NCBI GenBank assembly: GCA_000721275.1
Contig: JOFO01000014.1
Coordinates: 62,001 to 126,000, forward strand
Length of the DNA: 64,000 nucleotides
From: Microtetraspora glauca
GTDB taxonomy: Bacteria; Actinomycetota; Actinomycetes; Streptomycetales; Streptomycetaceae
Reading direction: 5' to 3'
A model generated the notes under the pieces. It searched no databases, was not told where the DNA came from, and saw only the letters and a list, made by a program, of their open reading frames with translations. Positions 51,840 to 62,113 of this stretch are shown here, one piece after another (the stretch's first letter is position 1; each line of letters begins with the position of its first letter). A program made the translations under genes and the position numbers.

Positions 51840-52757
51840 CTACGGCACGCCCGGGCCGGGGGTCGCGGCGGCGCGGAGGGCGGTGAGCACGGGCTGGATG
51901 AGGGGGTGGTCCTCGGCGCCGCGGCGGACGGCCGCGAAGACGCGCCGGGTCGGCGCGACGCCGTCGACGGACCGCACCACGACGTCCGTGAGGTCCATGC
52001 CGCGCAGCGCCGAGCGGGGCACGAGCGCGGCGCCCGCTCCGGCGGCGACGAGTGCGACGACGGCCCGGAAGTCGTCCGAGACGTGCTCGAAGCGGGGCGC
52101 GAAACCGGCGTACTCGCAGGCCAGGACCGTCACGTCGTGGCACGGGTTGCCCGCCGACTGGCCGATCCAGGCGTCCCGGGACAGGTCGGCGAGCGCGACG
52201 CCGTCGATGCCGGCGAGCGCGTGGCCGGGCGGGAGCACCACGTCGAAGGGCTCCGCGTAGAGCGGCACCCGCGTGAGCCGGTCGTCGTCCTCGCCGGGCG
52301 CGCCCCGGTACTCGACGGCCACGGCCACGTCCACCTGCCGGTCCAGCACCATCAGCAGGCTCTCGTCGCCCTCGGCGTCCCGCACCCGGACCCGGATGCC
52401 GGGGGCGCCGGCCGCGAGACCGGCGATGGCCGGGGCGACGACGAGGCCGATGCCGGTGGCGAACGCGGCGACCGTGACGGTGCCCGCCTCGCCGGAACCG
52501 TACGCGGCGAGCGCCGCCTCCGCCCGCTCCAGCTCGGCCAGCACGGCGTTGGCGTGGCTCAGCAGGATCTCGCCGGCCGGCGTGAGCCGGACGCCCCGGG
52601 CGCCGCGGTCGACGAGCCGGTGGCCGGTCTCCTGCTCCAGCGCGGCGAGCTGCTGGGAGACGGCGGAGGGGGTGAGGTACAGCGCGGCGGCCGCCGCCGT
52701 GACCGTGCGGTGGTCGGCCACCGCGCGGAGGATGTGCAACCGCCGTGCTTCGATCAT
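51840..52757 (-). CDS. LysR-family transcriptional regulator
   Basis: 305 residues. The N-terminal winged helix RRLHILRAVADHRTVTAAAAALYLTPSAVSQQLAALEQETGHRLVDR is clear, followed by the linker helix and a periplasmic-binding-like effector domain (VVLPPGHALAGIDGVALADLSRDAWIG). LysR regulators bind a small pathway metabolite. It lies directly downstream of kbl on the same strand, 113 bases after a hairpin, and the arrangement of kbl-tdh with this regulator suggests control of threonine catabolism; that link is inference. ATG 52757. Confidence 0.92.
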   Translation of the reverse strand: MIEARRLHILRAVADHRTVTAAAAALYLTPSAVSQQLAALEQETGHRLVDRGARGVRLTPAGEILLSHANAVLAELERAEAALAAYGSGEAGTVTVAAFATGIGLVVAPAIAGLAAGAPGIRVRVRDAEGDESLLMVLDRQVDVAVAVEYRGAPGEDDDRLTRVPLYAEPFDVVLPPGHALAGIDGVALADLSRDAWIGQSAGNPCHDVTVLACEYAGFAPRFEHVSDDFRAVVALVAAGAGAALVPRSALRGMDLTDVVVRSVDGVAPTRRVFAAVRRGAEDHPLIQPVLTALRAAATPGPGVP

Positions 52758-52843
52758 GCGCCCAGTCTCCCAGGCCGCGGACGGGACTCGCGCCCGCGGC
52801 CGGGGAGACGGGACCCGGGCCCCCCGGTGCGGCAGGCGGGCCC

Positions 52844-52858
52844 GGGCTCCGGGAGCCC
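52844..52858 (-). terminator. Hairpin after kbl
   Basis: GGGCTC (52844-52849), a three-base loop and GAGCCC (52853-52858), extended imperfectly by flanking CCGG/CCGG. It begins 13 bases past the kbl stop on the minus strand. Confidence 0.5.
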
Positions 52859-52870
52859 CGGCCCGGAGGG

Positions 52871-54070
52871 TCAGCCGCGGAGTTCCGCCCGGGCCGCCAC
52901 GAAGGCGTCCACCGCGCGGTTCACGTCCTCCGTGGAGTGGGCGGCCGAGAGCTGGACGCGGATGCGGGCCTGGCCCTGCGGGACGACCGGGTACGAGAAG
53001 CCGATCACGTACACGCCGCGCTCCAGCAGCAGCTCGGCCATCTTCCCGGCCTCGGCCGCGTCGCCGATCATGACGGGCGCGATGGCGTGGTCGCCGGGGA
53101 GGATGTCGAAGCCCTCCTCGGTCATGCGGCGGCGGAACAGCTCCGTGTTGGCGTGGAGCTTGTCGCGCAGGTCGCCGGCGGACTCCAGCAGGTCGAGGAC
53201 CTTGAGGGAGGCGGCGGCGATGACCGGGGCGAGGGTGTTGGAGAAGAGGTACGGGCGGGAGCGCTGGCGCAGCAGGGCGACGATCTCGGCGCGCGCGGCG
53301 ACGTAGCCGCCGGAGGCGCCGCCGAGGGCCTTGCCGAGGGTGCCGGTGATGATGTCGACGCGGTCCATGACGCCGTGCAGCTCGGGGGTGCCGCGGCCGC
53401 CGGGGCCGACGAAGCCGACGGCGTGCGAGTCGTCGACCATGACCATGGCGTCGTACTGCTCGGCCAGGTCGCAGATCTCGTCGAGCGGGGCGACGTAGCC
53501 GTCCATGGAGAAGACGCCGTCGGTGACGATCAGCTTGCGCCGGGCGCCGCCCTCGACGGCCTGCTTGAGCTGCTGCTCCAGGTCGGCCATGTCGCGGTTG
53601 GCGTAGCGGAAGCGACGGGCCTTGGAGAGGCGGATGCCGTCGATGATGGACGCGTGGTTGAGGGCGTCGGAGATGACCGCGTCCTCGGGCCCGAGCAGGG
53701 TCTCGAAGACGCCGCCGTTGGCGTCGAAGCACGAGGAGTAGAGGATCGTGTCCTCCTGGCCGAGGAAGGCGGAGATCCGCGCCTCCAGCTCCTTGTGCAC
53801 CTCCTGCGTGCCGCAGATGAAGCGGACCGAGGCCATGCCGTAGCCCCAGCGGTCCAGCGCCTCGTGGGCGGCGGCGACGACCTCGGGGTGGTCGGCGAGG
53901 CCGAGGTAGTTGTTGGCGCAGAAGTTCAGCACCTCGCCGGGGCGGCCTCCGGCCGTGACCGCGACGGTCGCGGACTGGGGGGTGCCGATGACCCGCTCGG
54001 GCTTGTGCAGGCCGGCCGCCCGGATCTCGTCCAGGGTGGCGCGGATGTCGTCGCGTACGGAATCGAACAT
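52871..54070 (-). CDS. kbl: Glycine C-acetyltransferase (2-amino-3-ketobutyrate CoA ligase)
   Basis: 399 residues, alpha-oxoamine synthase family, PLP-dependent. [16 protein letters not shown] and [15 protein letters not shown] open the fold, [16 protein letters not shown] holds the PLP-stacking His and Asp, and [15 protein letters not shown] carries the Schiff-base lysine. It splits 2-amino-3-ketobutyrate with CoA into glycine and acetyl-CoA, the second step of threonine catabolism. ATG 54070, three bases after the tdh stop, so tdh-kbl form one operon, as in most bacteria. Confidence 0.97.
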   Translation of the reverse strand: MFDSVRDDIRATLDEIRAAGLHKPERVIGTPQSATVAVTAGGRPGEVLNFCANNYLGLADHPEVVAAAHEALDRWGYGMASVRFICGTQEVHKELEARISAFLGQEDTILYSSCFDANGGVFETLLGPEDAVISDALNHASIIDGIRLSKARRFRYANRDMADLEQQLKQAVEGGARRKLIVTDGVFSMDGYVAPLDEICDLAEQYDAMVMVDDSHAVGFVGPGGRGTPELHGVMDRVDIITGTLGKALGGASGGYVAARAEIVALLRQRSRPYLFSNTLAPVIAAASLKVLDLLESAGDLRDKLHANTELFRRRMTEEGFDILPGDHAIAPVMIGDAAEAGKMAELLLERGVYVIGFSYPVVPQGQARIRVQLSAAHSTEDVNRAVDAFVAARAELRG

Positions 54071-54073
54071 GGG

Positions 54074-55114
54074 TCAGGCTCCCGCAGTCCAGTCGAGGAT
54101 GATCTTGCCGCTCTTGCCGGAGGCCGCGTCGTCGAAGGCGGCCTCGTAGTCGGTGTGGTCGTACCGGCCCGTGATGACCGGGGACAGGTCGAGCCCGCCC
54201 TCCAGGAGGACCGACATGGCGTACCAGGTCTCGAACATCTCGCGGCCGTAGATGCCCTTGATCGTGATCATGGAGGTGACGATCTTCGCCCAGTCGACGG
54301 CGAAGTCCTCGCTCGGCAGGCCGAGCATGGCGATCTTCCCGCCGTGGGTCATGTTGGCGATCATGTCGCGCATGGCGTGCGGGTTGCCCGACATCTCCAG
54401 GCCGACGTCGAAGCCCTCCTTCAGACCGAGGGTGCGCTGGCCGTCGGCGATGGTCTGCTCGCCGACATTGAGCGCGAGCGAGACGCCGGTCTTGCGGGCC
54501 AGGTCCAGGCGCTCCTCGCTGACGTCGGTGATCATGACGTTGCGGGCGCCGGCGTGCTTGGCGACGGCGGCGGCCATGATGCCGATCGGGCCGGCGCCGG
54601 TGACGAGCACGTCCTCGCCGACGAGCGGGAAGGACAGGGCGGTGTGGACGGCGTTGCCGAACGGGTCGAAGATCGCGGCGACGTCGAGGTCGACGGGGAC
54701 GCGGTGCACCCACACGTTGGAGGCGGGCAGCGCCACGTACTCGGCGAAGGCGCCGTCGCGGCCGACACCGAGGCCGACGGTGGCGCGGCAGAGGTGGCGG
54801 CGGCCGGCGAGGCAGTTGCGGCACTTGCCGCAGACGAGGTGGCCCTCACCGCTGACGAGGTCGCCGACGGCGATGTCGGCGACGTCACGCCCGACGGAGA
54901 CGACCTCGCCGACGAACTCGTGGCCGATGGTCATCGGGGTGCCGATGGTCTTCTGCGCCCAGCCGTCCCAGGCGCGGATGTGCAGGTCGGTGCCGCAGAT
55001 GCCGGTCCGCTTGACCTTGATCAGTACGTCCCCGGGGCCGGTCTCCGGCTCGGGCACGTCCGTGAGCCAGAGTCCCGGCTCCGCCTTCAGCTTGACCAAT
55101 GCCTTCAATGCCAC
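54074..55114 (-). CDS. tdh: L-threonine 3-dehydrogenase
   Basis: 346 residues, zinc-dependent medium-chain dehydrogenase. [16 protein letters not shown] provides the catalytic zinc Cys, [14 protein letters not shown] the second ligand region, [15 protein letters not shown] the four-Cys structural zinc site, and [20 protein letters not shown] the NAD-binding loop. It oxidises L-threonine to 2-amino-3-ketobutyrate with NAD. It is the first gene of the tdh-kbl operon; an 18-bp GC palindrome lies 36 bases upstream of the ATG (55114). Confidence 0.97.
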   Translation of the reverse strand: MALKALVKLKAEPGLWLTDVPEPETGPGDVLIKVKRTGICGTDLHIRAWDGWAQKTIGTPMTIGHEFVGEVVSVGRDVADIAVGDLVSGEGHLVCGKCRNCLAGRRHLCRATVGLGVGRDGAFAEYVALPASNVWVHRVPVDLDVAAIFDPFGNAVHTALSFPLVGEDVLVTGAGPIGIMAAAVAKHAGARNVMITDVSEERLDLARKTGVSLALNVGEQTIADGQRTLGLKEGFDVGLEMSGNPHAMRDMIANMTHGGKIAMLGLPSEDFAVDWAKIVTSMITIKGIYGREMFETWYAMSVLLEGGLDLSPVITGRYDHTDYEAAFDDAASGKSGKIILDWTAGA

Positions 55115-55150
55115 GGCTCCCGACGTGCGTGTCCTGTGATGTACGGGTCA

Positions 55151-55168
55151 GGGCACGCGCGCGTGCCC
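55151..55168. promoter_or_regulatory. 18-bp perfect palindrome before tdh
   Basis: GGGCACGCGCGCGTGCCC is a perfect palindrome, 36 bases upstream of the tdh start. Its half-site GGCACGCG recurs in the palindromes before the MoxR gene at 61937-61984. Confidence 0.5.
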
Positions 55169-55270
55169 AAGATCCTCGGGGAGGAATCTTCCGTACCGGG
55201 GGCTCCGGGTCCATCGAGGTTTTCTTAAGCGCGCTCGCAGTTCAGCTTCACGCCGGGGCGTCGCCCCTGT

Positions 55271-56056
55271 TCAGGCGGGCCCCGCGGAGTGCGCGGCGGT
55301 GACGAAGGCGGCGGGAAGCCAACTCGTACGGACGCGTCCCAGCGGGCCCTCGACGGCGACGGCCGCCGCGTGTCCGCCCGCGGTGGGCACGCCGCGCACG
55401 GACCAGCCGGCGGGGAGGGCGGCGGGGTCGCGCTCGCCGAGGTAGTCCTTGGCGAGGGACCGGGCCATGCCGATGCCGAGGCCCTTGAGGTACGCCTCCT
55501 TGCGGCTCCAGACGCGGGCGAAGGCCTCGGGCGCGTGCCCGGCGTCGGCGATCTCGGCGCGTTCGCGCGGGTGGAGGGCGGGGGTCACCTCGCGGACGGT
55601 GGTGGCCTGGGGGAAGGTCTCGACGTCGACGCCGACGGTGCGGGCGGCGATGCCGATGAGGACGACGTCGCCGCTGTGCGAGAGGGAGAAGTGCGGGGCG
55701 CCGGGCGGCCCGTCGACGGCCGGCCGGCCGTGGAGGCCGGCGCAGCCGGGGCAGGGTTCCCTGCGGTACGCGACGTCGGCCGGCGCGACGCCGAGGCGCG
55801 GGGCGAGCAGGCGGCGCAGGGCGATGTGGGCGACGCCGTACCGGAGCCGGTCCGCGACCCGGAGGGGGTTGGCGAGCCGGACGCGTTCCTCGGCGTCGAG
55901 TTCGGAGGGGTCGAGGTCGTCCTCGGCGAGGTCGTCCACCCGGAGCTGCCACAGGTCGACGTCGGTCCCGGCGGGGCCGGCGTCCGGCCCGGTGAGGAGC
56001 GTGCGGGGCGCGAAGGCGGGGTCGCCGAGGGGGGCACCGGGAGAGTCGTCGATCAC
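55271..56056 (-). CDS. 4'-phosphopantetheinyl transferase (Sfp type)
   Basis: 261 residues. The two-domain Sfp fold is complete: HFSLSHSGDVVLIGIA, then TVGVDVETF (first metal Asp and Glu), and FARVWSRKEAYLKGLGIGM (WxxKEAxxK). It moves phosphopantetheine from CoA to acyl- or peptidyl-carrier proteins, activating PKS, NRPS or fatty-acid synthases. A Cys-rich insert EPCPGCAGLHG (CxGC) is unusual and could bind metal. No carrier-protein gene is nearby, so it may serve clusters elsewhere. ATG 56056. Same strand as tdh-kbl, separated by 156 bases. Confidence 0.93.
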   Translation of the reverse strand: MIDDSPGAPLGDPAFAPRTLLTGPDAGPAGTDVDLWQLRVDDLAEDDLDPSELDAEERVRLANPLRVADRLRYGVAHIALRRLLAPRLGVAPADVAYRREPCPGCAGLHGRPAVDGPPGAPHFSLSHSGDVVLIGIAARTVGVDVETFPQATTVREVTPALHPRERAEIADAGHAPEAFARVWSRKEAYLKGLGIGMARSLAKDYLGERDPAALPAGWSVRGVPTAGGHAAAVAVEGPLGRVRTSWLPAAFVTAAHSAGPA

Positions 56057-56127
56057 ATGGTCATTAAATCAGCGCGGCCGGGGGCGACTTCAGGGCGCCG
56101 GACCGGCTCGCGGGGCGCCGGGCTCGC

Positions 56128-58409
<2,282 letters not shown>

Positions 58410-58428
<19 letters not shown>

Positions 58429-59306
58429 CGTGTGCCGCCGCCCCCGTCGTCCTCGTGCACGCTCCCCGGCCCGTCCAGTATGGCCGCAGCCTCGGACAGT
58501 GTGTACGGGTCGGGTCGGGTGTCCGGGCCGAGGCGGTCCATGGCGCGCAGGATGTGGCGGGGCGGCAGCCGCCCCCGGAGCCGTGCGGGGACGCGGCGCA
58601 TCAGCCGCGCGGTGGCGGCGAGGCGCCGGGTGACGGTGGCGGCGGGCGGCACGGGACGGCCGTAGAGTTCGTGGGCCCAGTCCGGCAGGGTGTCGTACGC
58701 CAGGGAGCTGATCCGTCCCCACACCAGCGCCCGGCCGGGGACGAGGGCGGGCGGCACGGGCGGCTTCCGGAGGAAGTCGAGCACGGCGAACGCGTCCTCG
58801 CCGGCGGCGAGTTCGCCGCGGACCGACGCGAAGTACGCGGCGAGCGCGGCCTCGGTGGCCGGGACGGTCGCCGGGTCGAGCCCCACGAGCCGCGCGGAGG
58901 TGCGCTGTTCGTCCACGTACCGGTCGGCGGTCCGGCCGGTCAGCGGCAGCCCGGAGCGGCGGGCGACGGAGACGTACGAGTCGATCTCGGCGCAGTGCAC
59001 CCACAGCAGCAGTTCCGGGTCGTCGACGCCGAGGAGCCGGTGGATCCGCCGCACCCGCGCGCCCGCCGCCTCGGCGGCCTCCCGGGTGCCGTAGCTGAGC
59101 GTCCCGACGAAGCTCGCCGTCCGCATCAGCCGCCCCCACGGGTCCTCCCGGAAGCTGCTGTTGATCATGACGCCCCGGACGGCGACGGGGTGCAGCGCCT
59201 GGAGGTAGAGGGCCCGCACCCCGGCGATCCACATCACCGGGTCGCCGTGCAGCTGCCAGGTGACGGAGCGGGGCCCGAAGAGCCCGGGATCGGCGTCCTG
59301 CCTCAT
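58410..59306 (-). CDS. MpaB/DUF2236 family oxygenase-like protein
   Basis: 298 residues, helical. WQLHGDPVMWIAGVRALYLQALHPVAVRGVMINSSFREDPWGRLMRTASFVGTLSYG and LLLWVHCAEIDSYVSVARRSG are the DUF2236/MpaB core. Latex-clearing protein and mycophenolate pathway MpaB belong here and use haem b or a related cofactor for oxidative C-C or C=C cleavage. The conserved His/Asp positions are present (LHPVAVRG, CAEIDSY). No signal peptide. The 19-base overlap with the kinase start suggests coupled translation, an unusual pairing. Confidence 0.85.
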
Positions 59307-59401
59307 GCGTTCAGGCTACGCGCGCGGAGCCGGAAGGGACCCCGCCGGTCGCGACTCCGCGCCCCTGCCCCCCCCTGCCCTCCTGCCCTCCGGTCATCCG
59401 G

Positions 59402-60679
59402 TCATCCGATCTCCACCACCCGCGCCCACCCCGGCGGCCGGCGCAGGTGGTCGCGGTACGCGTCGTCCTCGTCGGGGCCGGAATGCCGGGGGAAGAGGCC
59501 GACGACGGTGCGGCACGGGGGCGCGTGCTCGGGCCAGGGGGTCTGGCCGTCGGTGAGGACGACGAGGGCGTCCGGGCGCGGGGTGAGGCGGAGGGCACGG
59601 GCGAAGCCGGCGCGGAGGTCGGTGCCGCCGCCTCCGACGAGGGGCACTTCGGCCTCGGCGCAGAGGCGGCGGGCGGTGTGGGCGGCGGCGTCGCAGGCGA
59701 TCACGGTGACGAGGTCGCGCCGGCCGCCGAGGGCGTCGGTGAGGGCGGCGACCTCCAGGAGGGCGCTGCCGAGTTCGGCGTCGGAGACCGAGCCGGAGGT
59801 GTCGATGACGACGGCGACGTGCGGCGGGGTGCGGCGCAGGCCCGGGAGGACGACGCCCGGCAGGGAGGCGGCGCGCCGGGCCGGCCGGCGGTAGCTGTAG
59901 TCGCCGCCCGTGCCGGCCGAGGAGACGGCGGCGCGCAGGGCCCCGCCGAGGAGTTCGCGCCAGGGCTGGGGCGGGTGGCAGACCTCTTCGGCCCAGCGCT
60001 GCCACCCGGCGGGGGCGGTGCCGGGCCGGCCCGCGATGCCCTGGGCGACGCGGAAGACGACGGCTTCGCGTTCCTGCGGGGTGAGGGCGTCGGCGCCGTC
60101 CGGGCCGAGCTCCCACGGCCGGTGGTGGCCGTCGGCGCCGCTGCCGCAGTCGAGCCAGGCCATGTCGGCGGTGCGGGGCGTGATGCGGACCGCACGGACG
60201 TAGTCCTCCATCAGCAGCCCGGGGGCCAGTGCGAGCATCTCGGGGTGGAGGGCGCCGGCCGGGCGCGGGAGGGGGGCGCCGGGCCCGGCGTCGTAGACGT
60301 CGTCGTTGATCTCGAAGTCGCCGGCGATGTTCATGCGGAGCCGTTCGGCCGGGCCGTCGGCGCCGGGGCCGAGGTCGCGGGCGAGGCGGTCGCCGCGGCC
60401 GTGGTGGTCGCGGAGGAGGTGGGCGACCTCGTGGACCCAGACGCCGGCGAGGTCCCGCACCGGCGTCCGGTCGACGAACGCCGGGGACACGTACATCCGC
60501 CAGTGCCGGTCGACGCCCATGGTGGGGACGTGCCGGGTGGGGACGACCCGCAGGGCGAAGAGCGCGGTGGCGAGGTAGGGGCGGACCCGGACGGCGTAGA
60601 GGCGGGCGGCGTACAGCTTGTCGTGGTCGAGGGCCTGCCCGGCGGGGACCGGCGCGGCTCCGGGGGCGGGGGCGCTCAC
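59402..60679 (-). CDS. Metallopeptidase-like/VWA domain protein (DUF2201 type)
   Basis: 425 residues. Residues 20-270 match the putative metallopeptidase domain DUF2201_N: VWVHEVAHLLRDHHGRGDRLA contains HExxH near residue 83 and NIAGDFEINDDV follows. Residues 285-425 are a VWA-like (DUF2201) domain with an intact MIDAS motif DTSGSVSD near residue 291 and LVVLTDGQTPWPE. The GTG at 60679 overlaps the MoxR stop by four bases (GTGA), so both are made together. MoxR-VWA pairs act as chaperone/metal-insertion or assembly machines. The HExxH suggests a real peptidase activity, though this is unproven. Confidence 0.9.
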   Translation of the reverse strand: MSAPAPGAAPVPAGQALDHDKLYAARLYAVRVRPYLATALFALRVVPTRHVPTMGVDRHWRMYVSPAFVDRTPVRDLAGVWVHEVAHLLRDHHGRGDRLARDLGPGADGPAERLRMNIAGDFEINDDVYDAGPGAPLPRPAGALHPEMLALAPGLLMEDYVRAVRITPRTADMAWLDCGSGADGHHRPWELGPDGADALTPQEREAVVFRVAQGIAGRPGTAPAGWQRWAEEVCHPPQPWRELLGGALRAAVSSAGTGGDYSYRRPARRAASLPGVVLPGLRRTPPHVAVVIDTSGSVSDAELGSALLEVAALTDALGGRRDLVTVIACDAAAHTARRLCAEAEVPLVGGGGTDLRAGFARALRLTPRPDALVVLTDGQTPWPEHAPPCRTVVGLFPRHSGPDEDDAYRDHLRRPPGWARVVEIG

Positions 60680-61911
60680 CGGCCGCTCCGCGCCGCCGCC
60701 GGCGCGACCGCCCGGTGCGAGAGGCCGGCCACCCCGGCGAGCCGTTCGATGGCGGCGGGCACGTCCCAGTCGTCGCGGCGGAGCGCGGCGAGGGTGGTGG
60801 CGGGGACGACGACGAGGTCCGGCGGGCCGGTCTCGGCGGCGCGGGCGAGCAGGGCCCAGGCGGCGTCCCAGCGGTCACGGGCGGGGCGTTCGCGGACGGC
60901 GGCGACGACGCCTTCGAGGGCGGCCTGGCGCCGGTCGCCGCGCTCGGGCAGGACGGCGGCGTCCGGGTCGGCGAGCAGGTCCTCCGGGTCGGGGAGGTCC
61001 ATCCGGTCGAGCCAGGCGAGGAGTTCGAAGCCGGGGCCGTCGCCGACGGTGCCCCGCACCAGGGCGGACAGCACCTCGCGGGAGACGCCGGCGACGGTCG
61101 CGAACGCGAGGAGCCGCAGGGTCATGTCCCAGCTGCGCGGCGAGGGCCAGGGGCCGCCCCTGCGGGTCTCCTCCCCCGGCAGCCGGTGGACGAGGGTGGG
61201 CCGCGCGCCGAGCAGCCCGCAGACCGCCCGGCGGGCGTGGTCGACGGCCTCGGGCAGCCGCAGCGGGTCGAGGCGGGGCAGGGTGGCGCGCGGCCAGGTG
61301 CCGCCGAGGCCCCGGACGACGACGTCGTGGTCGTGGGTCCAGCGCAGGTGCACGAAGCGGTTGGCGAGCGGGGCGCTCAGCTCCCAGCCGTCGGCGGCGG
61401 AGGCGCGCGGGTTGGCGGCGGCCACGATCCGCACGCCGGGCGGGAGGGTGAGGGCGCCGACCCGGCGTTCCAGGACGAGCCGGAGGAGGGCCGCCTGGAC
61501 GGCGGGCGGGGCGGTGGACAGCTCGTCGAGGAAGAGCAGGCCCCGGCCCTCGCGGACGAGCCGGACCGCCCAGTCGGGCGGGGCCATCGCGACCCCGCGG
61601 ACGGCCGGGTCGTCGCCCAGGACGGGCAGCCCGGAGAAGTCGGTCGGTTCGTGGACGCTGGCGATGACGGTGGTGAGCGGCAGGCCGAGCTCCTCGGCGA
61701 GCCGGGTGAGGGCCGAGGTCTTGCCGATGCCGGGCTCGCCCCAGAGGAGGACGGGCAGGTCGGCGGCGACGGCGAGGGTCAGCGCGGCCAGCTGCTCGTC
61801 GGCGCGGGGTTCGGTGCGGGTGTCGCCGAGGAGGGCGAGGAGGTCGGCGGCGACGTCGAGCGGGGCGGGGTCGGCGGCGACGGCGGACGGCGCGGAGTTC
61901 CGGGAAGGCAT
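60676..61911 (-). CDS. MoxR-family AAA+ ATPase
   Basis: 411 residues. Walker A is GEPGIGKT (58-65), Walker B FLDELSTAP, sensor 1 AANPRASAAD, with a C-terminal helical domain. Compared with classical MoxR it has a longer C-terminal region (GVSREVLSALVRGTVGDG, LARAAETGPPDLVVVPATTLAALRR). It probably remodels a target together with the VWA protein encoded next, translationally coupled through GTGA. ATG 61911 with AGGTG nine bases upstream. Its upstream region carries GC palindromes and 17-bp tandem repeats. Confidence 0.9.
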   Translation of the reverse strand: MPSRNSAPSAVAADPAPLDVAADLLALLGDTRTEPRADEQLAALTLAVAADLPVLLWGEPGIGKTSALTRLAEELGLPLTTVIASVHEPTDFSGLPVLGDDPAVRGVAMAPPDWAVRLVREGRGLLFLDELSTAPPAVQAALLRLVLERRVGALTLPPGVRIVAAANPRASAADGWELSAPLANRFVHLRWTHDHDVVVRGLGGTWPRATLPRLDPLRLPEAVDHARRAVCGLLGARPTLVHRLPGEETRRGGPWPSPRSWDMTLRLLAFATVAGVSREVLSALVRGTVGDGPGFELLAWLDRMDLPDPEDLLADPDAAVLPERGDRRQAALEGVVAAVRERPARDRWDAAWALLARAAETGPPDLVVVPATTLAALRRDDWDVPAAIERLAGVAGLSHRAVAPAAARSGR

Positions 61912-61936
61912 GGGGGCATCACCTGGGTGGCTGCGG

Positions 61937-61984
61937 GCGTGCCGGGGCACGCGGACGGGTCGAGCGGGCACGCGCGCGCGTGCC
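61937..61984. promoter_or_regulatory. Pair of GGCACGC palindromes before moxR gene
   Basis: GCGTGCC (61937-61943), GG, GGCACGC (61946-61952) forms one inverted repeat. GGCACGCGC (61967-61975) directly joined to GCGCGTGCC (61976-61984) forms a second, perfect one. They lie 26 and 56 bases upstream of the MoxR start and share half-sites with each other and with the palindrome before tdh. Confidence 0.5.
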
Positions 61985-62036
61985 GGACGGCTGCTCGCCT
62001 GCGGGTCTGAGCGGGCGAGGGGGCGGACGGGGGTGG

Positions 62037-62104
62037 GGCTGTGCGGGTCAGCCGGTCCGTGCGGGTGGGAGGTCCGTGCGGGTGAGTGGTCGGTGCGGCG
62101 GCGT
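62037..62104. repeat. 17-bp imperfect tandem repeats (about four units)
   Basis: Units at 62037-62053, 62054-62070, 62071-62087 and 62088-62104 share the core GGTCCGTGCGGGT. The second and third differ only in their last three bases; the outer ones are less conserved. They fill the gap between the unknown gene (stop at 62114) and the MoxR promoter region, an iteron-like arrangement. They are not coding in a sensible frame. Confidence 0.7.
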
Positions 62105-62113
62105 GCCCGCGGG

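Noticed and set aside
62037..62104. Replication origin or plasmid iterons
   Set aside because: There are no DnaA boxes, AT-rich stretch or rep gene nearby; the repeats are only described as iteron-like in arrangement.
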